Shown here: positions 34,985-43,644 of the stretch, one piece after another
Layout: each line of letters opens with the position of its first letter
Position numbering within the stretch: the first letter of the stretch is position 1
Assembly: GCF_030124145.1 (NCBI RefSeq)
Contig: NZ_JASKMS010000029.1
Coordinates: 1 to 64,000, forward strand
Length of the DNA stretch: 64,000 nt
Direction of reading: 5' to 3'
DNA from: Streptomyces sp. 378
Lineage (GTDB): Bacteria; Actinomycetota; Actinomycetes; Streptomycetales; Streptomycetaceae
Translations under genes and position numbers: made by a program
Notes under the pieces: generated by a model
Told to the model about the DNA's origin: nothing
Seen by the model: the letters and a program-made list of their open reading frames with translations, nothing else
Databases searched by the model: none

Positions 34985-36010
34985 TCAGCCCAGGACCACG
35001 CACGACGCGGCCGTCACACCGATCGAACCGGCGCGTCGTGGCACGCCCGTACGCGGGTCGACGGCGAACCAGGTCACATCTCCGGAGCGCTCGTTCGCGA
35101 CGTACAGGAACCCGTCGGAGGCGGTGAGGGCGCGCGGCCAGTGGCCACCGCAGGGCACCGTGGTGACCAGCCGCAGTCCCTCGCCCTCCACGGCCAGCAC
35201 GGACAGGACGTCCTCGCCGCGGGTGGCGGTCCAGACGAAGCGGCCGTCGGGCGAGGTGGCGATGCCCGAGGGGTAGGCGTCACGTGCCGGTGCGCCGGAC
35301 AGCACCGCCGTCTCGCAGAGCGACGTCAGGGCGCCCTCCGCCGCGTTCCAGCGGCAGACGGTGACGGAGGGGCTCAGTTCGTTGACGACGTACGCGTGCG
35401 AACCGTCCGGGTGGAAGGCCAGGTGGCGCGGCCCCGAGCCGGGGCGCAGGGCGGTCTCCCGGTGCAGGGCGAGAGTGCCGTCCGTCAGCGTGCACACCCG
35501 CACCGAGTCCGTGCCGAGGTCCACGCTGACAGCCCACCGGCCGCTCGGATCGGGCTGCACCTGGTGGGCGTGCGGCCCTTGCTGGCGGGGCGTGTGCGGC
35601 CCCGCGCCGGTGTGCCGGAGCACGCCGGAGGCGGATCGCACGAGGGTGCCGTCGGGGCGGACGGGGACCGCGGTGACGCTGCCGGAGCCGTAGTTGGCCG
35701 TCAGGAGGTGACCGGCGAACAGGGCGAGGTGGGTCGGACCGCTGCCGTCGACCGGCACGGGCCGCCCGGCCGGCTCGGGCTTGTCCCCGTCCACCCGGTA
35801 CGCGGCCACCGCGCCGTCGGCCGTCTCACTGACCGCGTACAGCGTCCCGCCGTCGGGTGAGAGGGTGAGGCAGGAGGGGTCCGGGACGGCGTTCACGCTG
35901 CTCAGCACGGTCAGCGCGCCGCTGTCGACGTCGACCTGCGCCGTCACGATCCCTGGACCGCCGGCCGCCGTGAACGACCCGATGAACGCCCGCCGCCTGC
36001 CGTCCGCCAC
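34985..36010 (-). CDS. Lactonase family protein (seven-bladed propeller)
   Basis: A 341-residue protein of the 6-phosphogluconolactonase/muconate cycloisomerase-type propeller family (PF10282 kind): FIGSFTAAGGPGIVTAQVDV, SGPTHLALFAGHLLTANYGS, HAHQVQPDPSGRWAVSVDLG, GSGPRHLAFHPDGSHAYVVN. No signal peptide, so it acts on a cytoplasmic sugar lactone. GGAG precedes the GTG. It is a paralogue of the lactonase at 46963-48036. A DasR-like operator lies 53-64 bases upstream. Confidence 0.85.
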   Translation of the reverse strand: MADGRRRAFIGSFTAAGGPGIVTAQVDVDSGALTVLSSVNAVPDPSCLTLSPDGGTLYAVSETADGAVAAYRVDGDKPEPAGRPVPVDGSGPTHLALFAGHLLTANYGSGSVTAVPVRPDGTLVRSASGVLRHTGAGPHTPRQQGPHAHQVQPDPSGRWAVSVDLGTDSVRVCTLTDGTLALHRETALRPGSGPRHLAFHPDGSHAYVVNELSPSVTVCRWNAAEGALTSLCETAVLSGAPARDAYPSGIATSPDGRFVWTATRGEDVLSVLAVEGEGLRLVTTVPCGGHWPRALTASDGFLYVANERSGDVTWFAVDPRTGVPRRAGSIGVTAASCVVLG

Positions 36011-36062
36011 CGCTGTCTCCTCTCGCCGTGCCGCCCGGAAGGACCGCGCAGCCGATCATGCG

Positions 36063-36074
36063 CGGTCTAGACCA
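36063..36074. promoter_or_regulatory. DasR-like operator CGGTCTAGACCA
   Basis: The core GGTCTAGACC is an exact match to the centre of the known DasR responsive element of Streptomyces (consensus TGGTCTAGACCA), with 11 of 12 positions conserved. It lies upstream of the lactonase at 36010. The rest of 36011-36311 holds no gene that I can support. Confidence 0.55.
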
Positions 36075-36311
36075 AGCGGTCAAGAGCGGGTCGCCCGGTC
36101 GGACCCGAGCCCGAGAGCGTGACGGCCGGTCGATGGCCGACCGCCTGCCGGGAGACCCGTCCCGCATCCACACCGGGCGGCGGACCCGACGCGGCACGCC
36201 AGGGCGGCCGGGAGACCGGTCCGGCCCTCCCCTGGCCACCGGGCCCGGGTCCGACGCGGCGAGCGACGGCCCGCCCACACCGGCCGACCCCTACCCCCCG
36301 GAGAGCGTCCC

Positions 36312-36925
36312 TCAGGCTCCCACCAGCGGGGAGCCCGACGGCGCGCGCAAGGGACGCGCCAACTCGGACAGGGCTCGTTCCAGGCCGTGCAGATGGGCCA
36401 GGGCGGGTTCCACGTGAGGGAGCCCTTCCGCGTGGACCGCGATGTCCCTGCCCTCGGTGAGGGCCTCGACGGTGGCCTCCACCCGCCGGCAGGCCGTGGC
36501 CAGACGGGCGTCGTGGGAGGCCTCCGGGTCGGCCGCGACGGCTACCAGGCCGCGGATCTCCCGGGCACAGTCGTCGAGGAGGGCGAGCACGTGCCGGGCG
36601 CGTCGTTTGCGACCGAGCATCGGGTTCAGCGGGTGCACCAGCGGGGCGACGGAGAGCCGTACCCGGGCGAGGAGCTGCTCCAGCTCCGCCACCCGCGGGG
36701 CGGGGTCCGCGTCCCGCGCCCCCGCCAGGCGCCGCGCGGTCTCGACGGCACAGGCGTGCACACAGCGCAGGGCCCGCCGGATCCAGGCGTCGGTGATGCT
36801 GTGGGTGGTGACGGGCAGGACGAGGATCACGGCCAGGGCGGCGCCGAGCGCCCCGACGCCGGTCTCGGCGAGACGCAGGACCAGCAGGTCCGGGTCGAGA
36901 ACGCCGAGGAGGCGGGTGTAGAAGT
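36312..36925 (-). pseudogene. C-terminal fragment of a FUSC family membrane protein
   Basis: About 205 codons that align throughout with the last 210 residues of the intact FUSC protein at 37160-38668: both have GVLDP.LL.LRL.ETGVGAL, VLPVTTH, TDAWI.RAL.CVHA, LLDDCARE and a PLVG end. The reading frame loses similarity at about 36925, where sequence of an integrase begins on the other strand. The N-terminal membrane half is missing. A matching N-terminal FUSC fragment lies at 57741-58049 on the same strand. Confidence 0.85.
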
Positions 36926-36926
36926 C

Positions 36927-37109
36927 AAGTACACGATGTACTCCCTCCACCACTACTTCGCATCGAACTGCCTTACCCACGGCATTCCGATCACTGATGT
37001 CGCCGAGTGGATGGGACACAAATCAATCGAGGTCACCCACAGGATCTACCGGCACCTCGTGCCGGGCTCCATCACGAGAGCAGCCAAGATCCTCAACGAG
37101 CGGCTATGA
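36927..37109 (+). pseudogene. C-terminal remnant of a tyrosine recombinase (integrase)
   Basis: Sixty codons of an actinobacterial phage or plasmid integrase end: YTMYSLHHYFASNCLTHGIP, TDVAEWMGHKSIEVTHRIYR, then SITRAAKILNERL. Box II should read H-x-L-R but is Y-S-L-H, so both catalytic residues of that box are changed; the tyrosine in RIYRH remains. The upstream body of the gene is gone. It lies exactly at the edge of the broken FUSC gene and probably marks an old integration event. Confidence 0.8.
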
Positions 37110-37159
37110 GCCGTCTGGGCAGAGCGCACCGCACCGTAGGTCGACGCTCTTCCTCCCGT

Positions 37160-38668
37160 TCAGGAACCGACAAGTGGAGGGCGCTGAGACGAGCCAAGCG
37201 GCATCGCCAACTCCGACAGAGCCTTCTCCAAGCCACGCAGATGCACAAGGGCCGACTCCGCCTCGTCCTGCTGAGGTATCTCGCCGCTAGCGGACGCCAC
37301 TCGCCTGCGCCCCAGGTCGCTGACTGTGAGTGCTTCCACCGCTGCCTCGACGCGCCAGCAGGCAGCGGCCAGACGGGCGTCGTGCGACGCGACAGGATCG
37401 GCGGCAACGGACACCAAACCCCGCACTTCGCGGGCGCAGTCGTCTAGCAGCTCAATGACCCGGCGGGCACGGGCTTTCCGAGCACGGAAGGGAGTCAAAG
37501 GGTGCATCAACGGGGCAAGTGCCATCCGTACCCGGCCGAGCACCAATTCCAGTTCGCCAGCGTGCGGGGCAGGGTCGCCCTTCGGGTCTCCAGCGAGGCG
37601 AGCGGTCGCTTCGGCGGTGGCCGCGTGGACGCAGTGCAGTGCCCGCTGGATCCAGGCATCGGTAGTGGCGTGCGTGGTGACCGGCAGGACGAGGGCCACG
37701 GCCAGCGCGGCACACAGCGCGCCCACACCGGTCTCTACAAGACGGAGCCCGAGCAGGCCGGGGTCCAGCACGCCCAGCAGGCCGTACAGCAAGCTGACCA
37801 TGACCGTCACTGCCAGCATCATCCAGGAATACGAGACGGCGGCGGTGTAGAAGATACCGAAGACACAGACGGCAACCAGGGCGGCCGTCGGCGCGGGCGC
37901 GCCATGCAGCGGGACGGCGACCAGTAGGCCGACGGCGATACCGATCACAGTTCCGAAAACCCGACGGAAACCGCGGACCAGGGTTTCGCCGCGAGAAGCC
38001 GTGTTGACGAAGATCCACCAGGCAGTACCAACGGCCCAGTACCAGCGCTCTTCGGAGAGCAGCTGCCCGACCAGAAGCGCGAGAGCCGAGGCAGTAGTGG
38101 CCTGGAAGGCTTGCCGGGTGGTGGGCCGCGCCAATCCGCTGCCGGGCAGGGTCGGCGGGGCTGCCGCGGGTGGGGTATGACGCTCGATGGGCCAGAGCAC
38201 GAAGCGCGTGGCACCGGCCGCGAGAAGGGCAAGACCCACGGCGGTGTACAGCTCGGGCAGCTGAGCAGGAACCGCGTGCAGGAACTGCGTGATGAAGAAG
38301 TTCATGAACGCGAAGATCCCGAGCGCGTGGCCCCGCGGGCCCCAGCGGCGGGCATAAACCCCACAGAAGACGACGGCCAGGAACGCGGCGTCACGGGCCG
38401 GGGTGATGCCGTGCAGTGTGGTGGCAAGCGCCAGCACGGGGAATCCGGCGATGGGAAGCAGGGCGGTGCTGATCCGCTGGTCACGGAGGGTCGCATCGGT
38501 GACCGTGAAGAGGGCGAGCAGCGCCGCGAGCCCTCCGGTGATCGATGCGGTGAGCGATAGCCCGCACAGTTCGGAAACGGCGACGGCGGCGGCGACTCCG
38601 ACGACGGCGCGGGTCGCGTTCCGCAGCCTCAAGCGCCCCGGGTCCGGAGCCACGAACATCCTCTTCAC
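37160..38668 (-). CDS. FUSC family protein (aromatic acid exporter type)
   Basis: A 502-residue inner-membrane protein with two sets of helices (around residues 20-150 and 210-330) separated by a soluble linker, then a cytoplasmic helical tail. The start VKRMFVAPDPGRLRLRNATR matches the fragment at 58049. FUSC proteins resemble fusaric acid and p-hydroxybenzoate efflux pumps; the compound exported here is unknown. The GTG at 38668 fits the homologous start, with an ATG three codons later as alternative. It is the only complete one of three FUSC sequences in the window. Confidence 0.8.
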   Translation of the reverse strand: MKRMFVAPDPGRLRLRNATRAVVGVAAAVAVSELCGLSLTASITGGLAALLALFTVTDATLRDQRISTALLPIAGFPVLALATTLHGITPARDAAFLAVVFCGVYARRWGPRGHALGIFAFMNFFITQFLHAVPAQLPELYTAVGLALLAAGATRFVLWPIERHTPPAAAPPTLPGSGLARPTTRQAFQATTASALALLVGQLLSEERWYWAVGTAWWIFVNTASRGETLVRGFRRVFGTVIGIAVGLLVAVPLHGAPAPTAALVAVCVFGIFYTAAVSYSWMMLAVTVMVSLLYGLLGVLDPGLLGLRLVETGVGALCAALAVALVLPVTTHATTDAWIQRALHCVHAATAEATARLAGDPKGDPAPHAGELELVLGRVRMALAPLMHPLTPFRARKARARRVIELLDDCAREVRGLVSVAADPVASHDARLAAACWRVEAAVEALTVSDLGRRRVASASGEIPQQDEAESALVHLRGLEKALSELAMPLGSSQRPPLVGS

Positions 38669-39334
38669 GGCGGTGCGCCGCCCCCTCGCGGTGGTACGCG
38701 TCCTGCCCACGGTCGTCCCGAGTGGCGGACAACAAGCAGGCACGACGAAGGCACCGCAGTCCGGACCCGGCCTCGTCGCCGTCCGGCGCTACGCGGCGCC
38801 GCAAGTACATGGATAGGACAAAGATAACCACCTAGGGGCCCAATGGCTCAACTGTCGTCCCACTGACTGTGCCAATGGCACAGCTGATCAGCCTCGATGT
38901 CGACCGATGGGAAGCCAATGGTTCAGACTTCACCCAGGCTCTGGACACCTGCTACTCCAACCGACTCTTGCAGCCACGCGCCACGCCCATCTGCGATCTC
39001 ACGGCGACTTCCGCCGCATCTCAGCCGGCCGGCTCCCCGACGATTGCTAAGACGTACCCGATTCCGGCTCACTGCGAGCCAATCTGTCCAGCGCCCGTGA
39101 ACCGAACGCCCATGGACACCAAACCTGCTGGCGGACCGACCGTATGCAGCAGCGAATCCCCGGTTATGGAAACCGGGGATGCTTCGGAACATAGATGTCG
39201 TCCGTGTGCGATGCGTGCCAGTAGCGCACTGCGGAAGCCGTGTTGACCGATACCCGCCTGGGGCCTGTGTGACGTCGTGATCAATCTTGCCGATTCGGAT
39301 CCGTCTGGAATGCGGATCCGGTAGGAAGACGATC
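38669..39334. other. Gene-free stretch between FUSC and transposase remnants
   Basis: No reading frame here resembles a protein, and base composition is less GC-rich than the flanks. It holds the hairpin at 39156-39180 and a repeat of GGATCCG just before the transposase remnant. It is probably decayed mobile-element or island-edge DNA. Confidence 0.4.
39156..39180. repeat. Inverted repeat ATCCCCGGTT / AACCGGGGAT
   Basis: A perfect 10-base stem with a five-base loop in the gene-free stretch. It could be a terminator or part of an insertion-sequence end; there is no T-run. Confidence 0.4.
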
Positions 39335-39686
39335 GTGACACGCAGGCAACTCACCGACAAACAGTGGCAGTTGATCGAGCCGTTCCTGCCGATAGGCGAA
39401 TACGGCCCGTACCCTGAGCAAGATTCCTCTCGCCGCGGACCGCAAGTGCCGTCCGCTGTCATTCGTCCTGACCGCAGGACGGGCCGCCGACAGCCCGCAG
39501 TTCGTCCCCGTGCTGCAGAAGGTGCGGATCCGTCTGCCGATCGGCCGCCCCCGGACCCGGCCTGGGGCTGAGGCCTGGCGGGGCATCGCAACTCGATACG
39601 ACAAGACGCCCGAGAGCTACCTCGCCGGCCTCCACCTCCGCGCCTCAATGATCTGGATCAACGACCTGCTGAAGACAACTGATTGA
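39335..39686 (+). pseudogene. IS5-family transposase remnant with internal deletion
   Basis: The N-terminal signature TRRQLTDKQWQLIEPFLPIG of IS5-type transposases runs from the GTG at 39335 to about 39418. It is then joined, out of frame, to a central piece (IPLAADRKCRPLSFVLTAGR) and to the C-terminal signature RYDKTPESYLAGLHLRASMI ending at 39686. The DDE catalytic core is largely missing, so it is inactive. Confidence 0.8.
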
Positions 39687-39915
39687 TCACGACGTCAGAC
39701 AGGCCCTGGTCAAGAAGCGCGACTCGCGTGGTGGACGCCCCGTCAGTCACGATGCGGCCCTGTACAAGGAGCGCAACACGGCCGAACGCTGCATCAACAA
39801 GATCAAGGAATGGCGCGGGCTCGCCACCTGCTGCGACAAGACCCCGGCCAGCTACCTTGCCGGACTCCACTTACGCGGCGCCATCATCTGGCTCCGCAGC
39901 CTCCAGCCCGCCTGA
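39685..39915 (+). pseudogene. Second IS5-family transposase C-terminal remnant
   Basis: Seventy-six codons of another IS5-type transposase end: RDSRGGRPVSHDAALYKERN, TAERCINKIKEWRGLATCCD, TPASYLAGLHLRGAIIWLRS. It repeats the C-terminal signature of the remnant before it with several differences, so two different elements landed here in the same orientation. It abuts the truncated GH97 gene and is probably the cause of that truncation. Confidence 0.8.
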
Positions 39916-39934
39916 AGATCCCAACTCGGCGCAC

Positions 39935-41108
39935 ACCCGATACCGTTCGCCGTGGCGTGGTTGATCACCATGGGCAGGTCGATGTCCGGGATCGCCGTGG
40001 TCGCGTCGGTGGTGGTGAACTCCGGCCCGTACCAGCCCGCGTCGTACTCGATGTAGTCCATGTCGCGCGCGACGGCGAAGTCCACGCCGGCGATACCCGC
40101 GGCGGTGGTCAGGTTGCAGCGGAAGACCTTGCCCGGACGGATCCACGTCGTGTCGGTCAGGGCGTTGGCCGGGGCCAGGTTGAGCACCAGTTCGGCGTTG
40201 TCGACCAGGTCGGTGTCGGAGGAGCCGAGGACGAGTACCCGCCACGGTGTGGCGAACGGCGTGGTGACGGTCGAGGTGGTCTGTGTCGTGCCGCTGCCCC
40301 GGGCGGTCTTCTTCATCAGATAGGTCCTGACTGTGTTGCTCTGCCCTGGGACCGAGGTGAGCATCCCTCGCGGGTAGTTCACGCGGGAGGACTCACAGAC
40401 GCAGGCGCGCAGCCCGCCGACCTGGGTGACCAGGAGCGGCATGTCGGTCAGGGGGCCGACATCGGTGCTCGACGTGCCGGTCGAGGGGATCGCGTCCGGT
40501 GCGACGGCGCTGTACACGTTCTCGTCCCGGGCGCTGTAGACCAGGGTGCCGTCGGGGAACACGAAGCTGGTCAGCTCGTCCGAGATGGTGGCCTTGCCCG
40601 TGTCGAGCAGCGTGTAGCGCAGCGCGACTCCGGCGTCGTAGGCGCGTATCTGGATGCCGAAGGCGACGCCACTGCTGCTGTCCTGCAGCTTCCAGCGCAT
40701 TTCCTGGTAGTGGTCGCGGATCGTCGCGTTGCGGCCGTACACCGGGGTCCAGGTGCTGTCCTTGGTCCAGTGCTGGTACGCCGTCATCACGGTGTTCGCA
40801 GTGCCCAGTGTGGTGCCGTCGCTCATCGCGAGTCCGAGCGCCGAGGTGTCGACGACCGTCGTGCCGGCGCGTTTGACCGACCAGGAGAGTGCCCCGCCGA
40901 CCAGCGACACCGTGATCTTGTTGCTGCCGTCCGGCGACGTGGCGGTCATGGCGGCGTCGGCCGCGTGGGCCTCGCCCATGGCGCCGAGGCCCAGTGAGGC
41001 GGCCCCCACCGTGACCGCCGCTCCCTTGAGGATTCCACGCCGGGACAGCGCTCCGGGGCGGGCAGCTTCCTGCAGACCGAGCTGTTCCCGACGTCGTGAC
41101 GTTTCCAT
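39935..41108 (-). pseudogene. Truncated GH97 glycoside hydrolase gene
   Basis: About 390 codons of a secreted GH97 enzyme. A Tat signal (SRRGILKGAAVTVGAASLGL) is followed by the N-terminal beta-sandwich and the beginning of the (beta/alpha)8 barrel (DYIEYDAGWYGPEFTTTDAT). Homology ends near INHATANGIG, where transposase-remnant DNA begins; complete GH97 proteins have roughly 250 further residues, including most of the catalytic barrel. The family contains alpha-glucosidases and alpha-galactosidases. The gene was probably part of the carbohydrate cluster before the insertion. Confidence 0.8.
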
Positions 41109-41225
41109 GATGTGTCCATCTCTCCCTTGAGTGAGTCGCACCCGGTCGAACAAGGGGAGAGCATGGGCGTGCCGTGCCGCACGGACTGGGTCCGTGCTCA
41201 GCCGGGCACACCCACGCCCAGGTCT

Positions 41226-41250
41226 CACACGACTACCGAAGCGTCGTGTG
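41226..41250 (-). terminator. Hairpin after the beta-helix gene
   Basis: Arms CACACGAC and GTCGTGTG with a nine-base loop, starting 13 bases past the stop of the beta-helix gene in its direction of transcription. It separates that operon from the GH97 remnant. Confidence 0.55.
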
Positions 41251-41262
41251 CGTCGATGTCGT

Positions 41263-43644
41263 TCACTGCTCGGTCAGGGTGACCTCGTCGCAGTAGCCGT
41301 CGCCGGTTCCGGAGACGAGGTGGCAGTAGATCCGAGCGGTGGTCACACCTGCCCCTGTCGTGAAGGTCGTCGACTGCTTCGAGTAGGTGCTCGACGTGGT
41401 CGAGGCGCTCGTGACGGCGGTGCCGTTGTAGAGCTTGGCCTCCAGTGCCGGCGTGGTGCCGGCGGTCTGGCTCCTGATCGCGCCGCTCAGCCGGTAGGTG
41501 GTGTTCGGCTTGAGGGTGTAGACCAGTTGCCACAGGGCGGCGCCGCTCAGGGACGAGTTCGTCAGTCCGGCTGCGTTGCCGTTGGACGACGTGCCCGTGA
41601 GCGAGAAGTCACCATTGCGCCAGGGAACGGTGTGGCCGGACTCGAAGTTGCCGTTGATCGCGTGGTTCTTGACGGGAGTGACGGCGAGATCGTCGCAGTA
41701 GCCGTTTCCGCTGCCCGAGCTCTTGTAGCAGTACAGCCGGACGGTGCTGTTCGCCGCCCCGGTGGTGAAGTCGGCGGAGACGAAGGTCCAGCCGGTGCCG
41801 CTGGCGCTCGCCACCGTCTCCAGCCCGCCGGTGTTCTTGACGCCGACGTTCATGATCTCGCCGGCGACAGCGGACTTCACCCAGCCCGAGACGCGGTAGG
41901 TCGTCCGGGGCGCGACGGGGACGAACTGCTCGACGGAGGCGGGCGACGGTCCGACCCGGGCCGCGTAGGTCCCGCTGTGGGCGCCCGAGTTCACCACTGA
42001 TGCGGAGTTCCACGCGCTCCAGGCCGTGAGCGACCCCTTCTCGAAGCCGAGGTTATCGTTCGCGAGGCAGGTCGCGTCGGAGGGCGTGCTGTACTGGTCG
42101 GCGCCGATGTCGGGTGCGCAGACCGAGGGAACGGGCGATCCCCAGTAGTCCTTGCCGCCGTTGTCGGGGATGACGACGCCCGCGCCGATGGCCGGAGATG
42201 ATGCCGTCAGCTGGTAGCCCGCGACGGAGCCGATGCCCGAGCCGCCGCTGCCCGGCGAGGCCAGCAGTGGATTCGCGGTGATGTTTCCGTTGCCGGTCGG
42301 CTCGCCGGCCGGGTGGTTGCCGTAGAAGAGGTTGTTCCGCCAGGAGAAGTTCGAGGCCGGCTGGCCGGTGGTGTAGACGTAGTCGCCGCTGCCCAGGTTG
42401 TAGATGAGGTTGTTGGCGAGGGTGAGGTCGTTCCAGGCGCCCGAGACCTCGAAGACGTTCGCGGTGGACCCCGACGGGATGTAGATGGTGTTGTTGTAGA
42501 ACTTGGAGTCCTGGGATCCGAGCATGTTGACGACGCGAAGACGGTCGTCCTCGCTGACGTTGTAGCGGACCACCGCGTTGCTGCTGAGGCGTGAGCCTCC
42601 GCCGCAGCCGCAGAAGAGCAGGAATCCTCCCTCGTTGTCGTGGCTGTAGTTGTACTGGACGACGGTGCCGTCCTGCCCGTAGTCGACGTCGAAGCCCTGG
42701 CCGTCGGGGTTCCCGGAGGTCTTCTTGGTGCCGTACGCCTCGTTGTACTGGATCACGGTCCCGTCGGAGTCCCAGGCCCAGATGCCGGCGTTCGCCGAGT
42801 TCGCCTTCGCGGCGTTGTAGACCACGTTGTGCTCGATGAGGGCGCCCTTGGACATCTGCACGACGATGCCGTCGCCGTCGGTGTCATGGACGGTGTTGTT
42901 CCTGACGACGACGCCGGTCCAGGGGGTCCAGGCCGGGTTGTTGCAGCCGATGGACGGCCGGCACAGCCAGGTGCTCGACATGTTGATACCGCTGCGGGCG
43001 ATATTGGCCACGGTGTTGCCGTCGATGACGACGTCGTCGAAGGCGCTGGGCGTCGTGGTCCCGAGAACGGCGAAGAGGATGCCGGCACTGCCGTCGACTT
43101 CCTTCGACTGGTTCCCGTTCACGTCGTGGACGTTGAGGTTGCTGACCTTGTAGTGGTGCCCGGTCCCGTAGTTCTCGAGCACCACGTAGACACCGCGTCG
43201 CGCGTTCGCGCCCTTCACGGCGCCGGTGTTCGTCACCTCCAGGTTGGAGATCTCCCAGTACTCCTGGTTGTACAGGTAGACGGCATCGGTGGCACCGCCC
43301 GCGGCGATGACCGGCAGGGCGCCTGTGCCGTAGGCGTCGATGGAGATCGACCCGCCTGCCCCGCTGCCCGAGCCCAGCGGATGCAGGGTGCCCGAGCAGG
43401 TCGTCCCTCGCTTCAGCAGCAGTTGGTCCCCTGGGGCGAAGGTCTTCGCGTTCGGGCCCGCCAGCGAGTTCCACGGCGAGCCGGAGGTGCCGGTGCCGTT
43501 GGCCGCCGCCGAGCAGTCCACGTAGTAGGCCGAGCCCGCCGCGTGTGCCGGTACGGCCGGCGTCAGCGCCACCGCGGCGCAGGCGAGCAGCAGGGTGGCG
43601 ACCGCGCCTGCGATGAACCGTCTTATCTCTGTGGCATGTCTCAT
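41263..43644 (-). CDS. Secreted right-handed beta-helix protein with two CBM-like domains
   Basis: A 793-residue secreted protein. A signal peptide (FIAGAVATLLLACAAVALTP) leads into a right-handed parallel beta-helix of about 500 residues with Asn-rich turns (VVIDGNTVANIARSGINMSS, GVVVRNNTVHDTDGDGIVVQ, FYNNTIYIPSG). Two carbohydrate-binding-like beta-sandwiches follow (NLGFEKGSLTAWSAWNSA and INGNFESGHTVPWRNGDFSL), each ending in a YCDD/YCDE strand. The fold suits a lyase or hydrolase of pectin-like or other plant polysaccharide, but I cannot assign a family. GGGGAGAG precedes the ATG, which overlaps the stop of the lipoprotein gene (ATGA). Confidence 0.8.
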   Translation of the reverse strand: MRHATEIRRFIAGAVATLLLACAAVALTPAVPAHAAGSAYYVDCSAAANGTGTSGSPWNSLAGPNAKTFAPGDQLLLKRGTTCSGTLHPLGSGSGAGGSISIDAYGTGALPVIAAGGATDAVYLYNQEYWEISNLEVTNTGAVKGANARRGVYVVLENYGTGHHYKVSNLNVHDVNGNQSKEVDGSAGILFAVLGTTTPSAFDDVVIDGNTVANIARSGINMSSTWLCRPSIGCNNPAWTPWTGVVVRNNTVHDTDGDGIVVQMSKGALIEHNVVYNAAKANSANAGIWAWDSDGTVIQYNEAYGTKKTSGNPDGQGFDVDYGQDGTVVQYNYSHDNEGGFLLFCGCGGGSRLSSNAVVRYNVSEDDRLRVVNMLGSQDSKFYNNTIYIPSGSTANVFEVSGAWNDLTLANNLIYNLGSGDYVYTTGQPASNFSWRNNLFYGNHPAGEPTGNGNITANPLLASPGSGGSGIGSVAGYQLTASSPAIGAGVVIPDNGGKDYWGSPVPSVCAPDIGADQYSTPSDATCLANDNLGFEKGSLTAWSAWNSASVVNSGAHSGTYAARVGPSPASVEQFVPVAPRTTYRVSGWVKSAVAGEIMNVGVKNTGGLETVASASGTGWTFVSADFTTGAANSTVRLYCYKSSGSGNGYCDDLAVTPVKNHAINGNFESGHTVPWRNGDFSLTGTSSNGNAAGLTNSSLSGAALWQLVYTLKPNTTYRLSGAIRSQTAGTTPALEAKLYNGTAVTSASTTSSTYSKQSTTFTTGAGVTTARIYCHLVSGTGDGYCDEVTLTEQ

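Noticed and set aside
37110..37159. A tRNA or attachment site next to the integrase remnant
   Set aside because: No cloverleaf-like sequence or direct repeat could be seen by eye; a computed tRNA and repeat search would be needed.
36312..38668. The two neighbouring FUSC frames as one gene interrupted by a frameshift
   Set aside because: The C-terminal parts are duplicated rather than continuous, and an integrase remnant lies between them.
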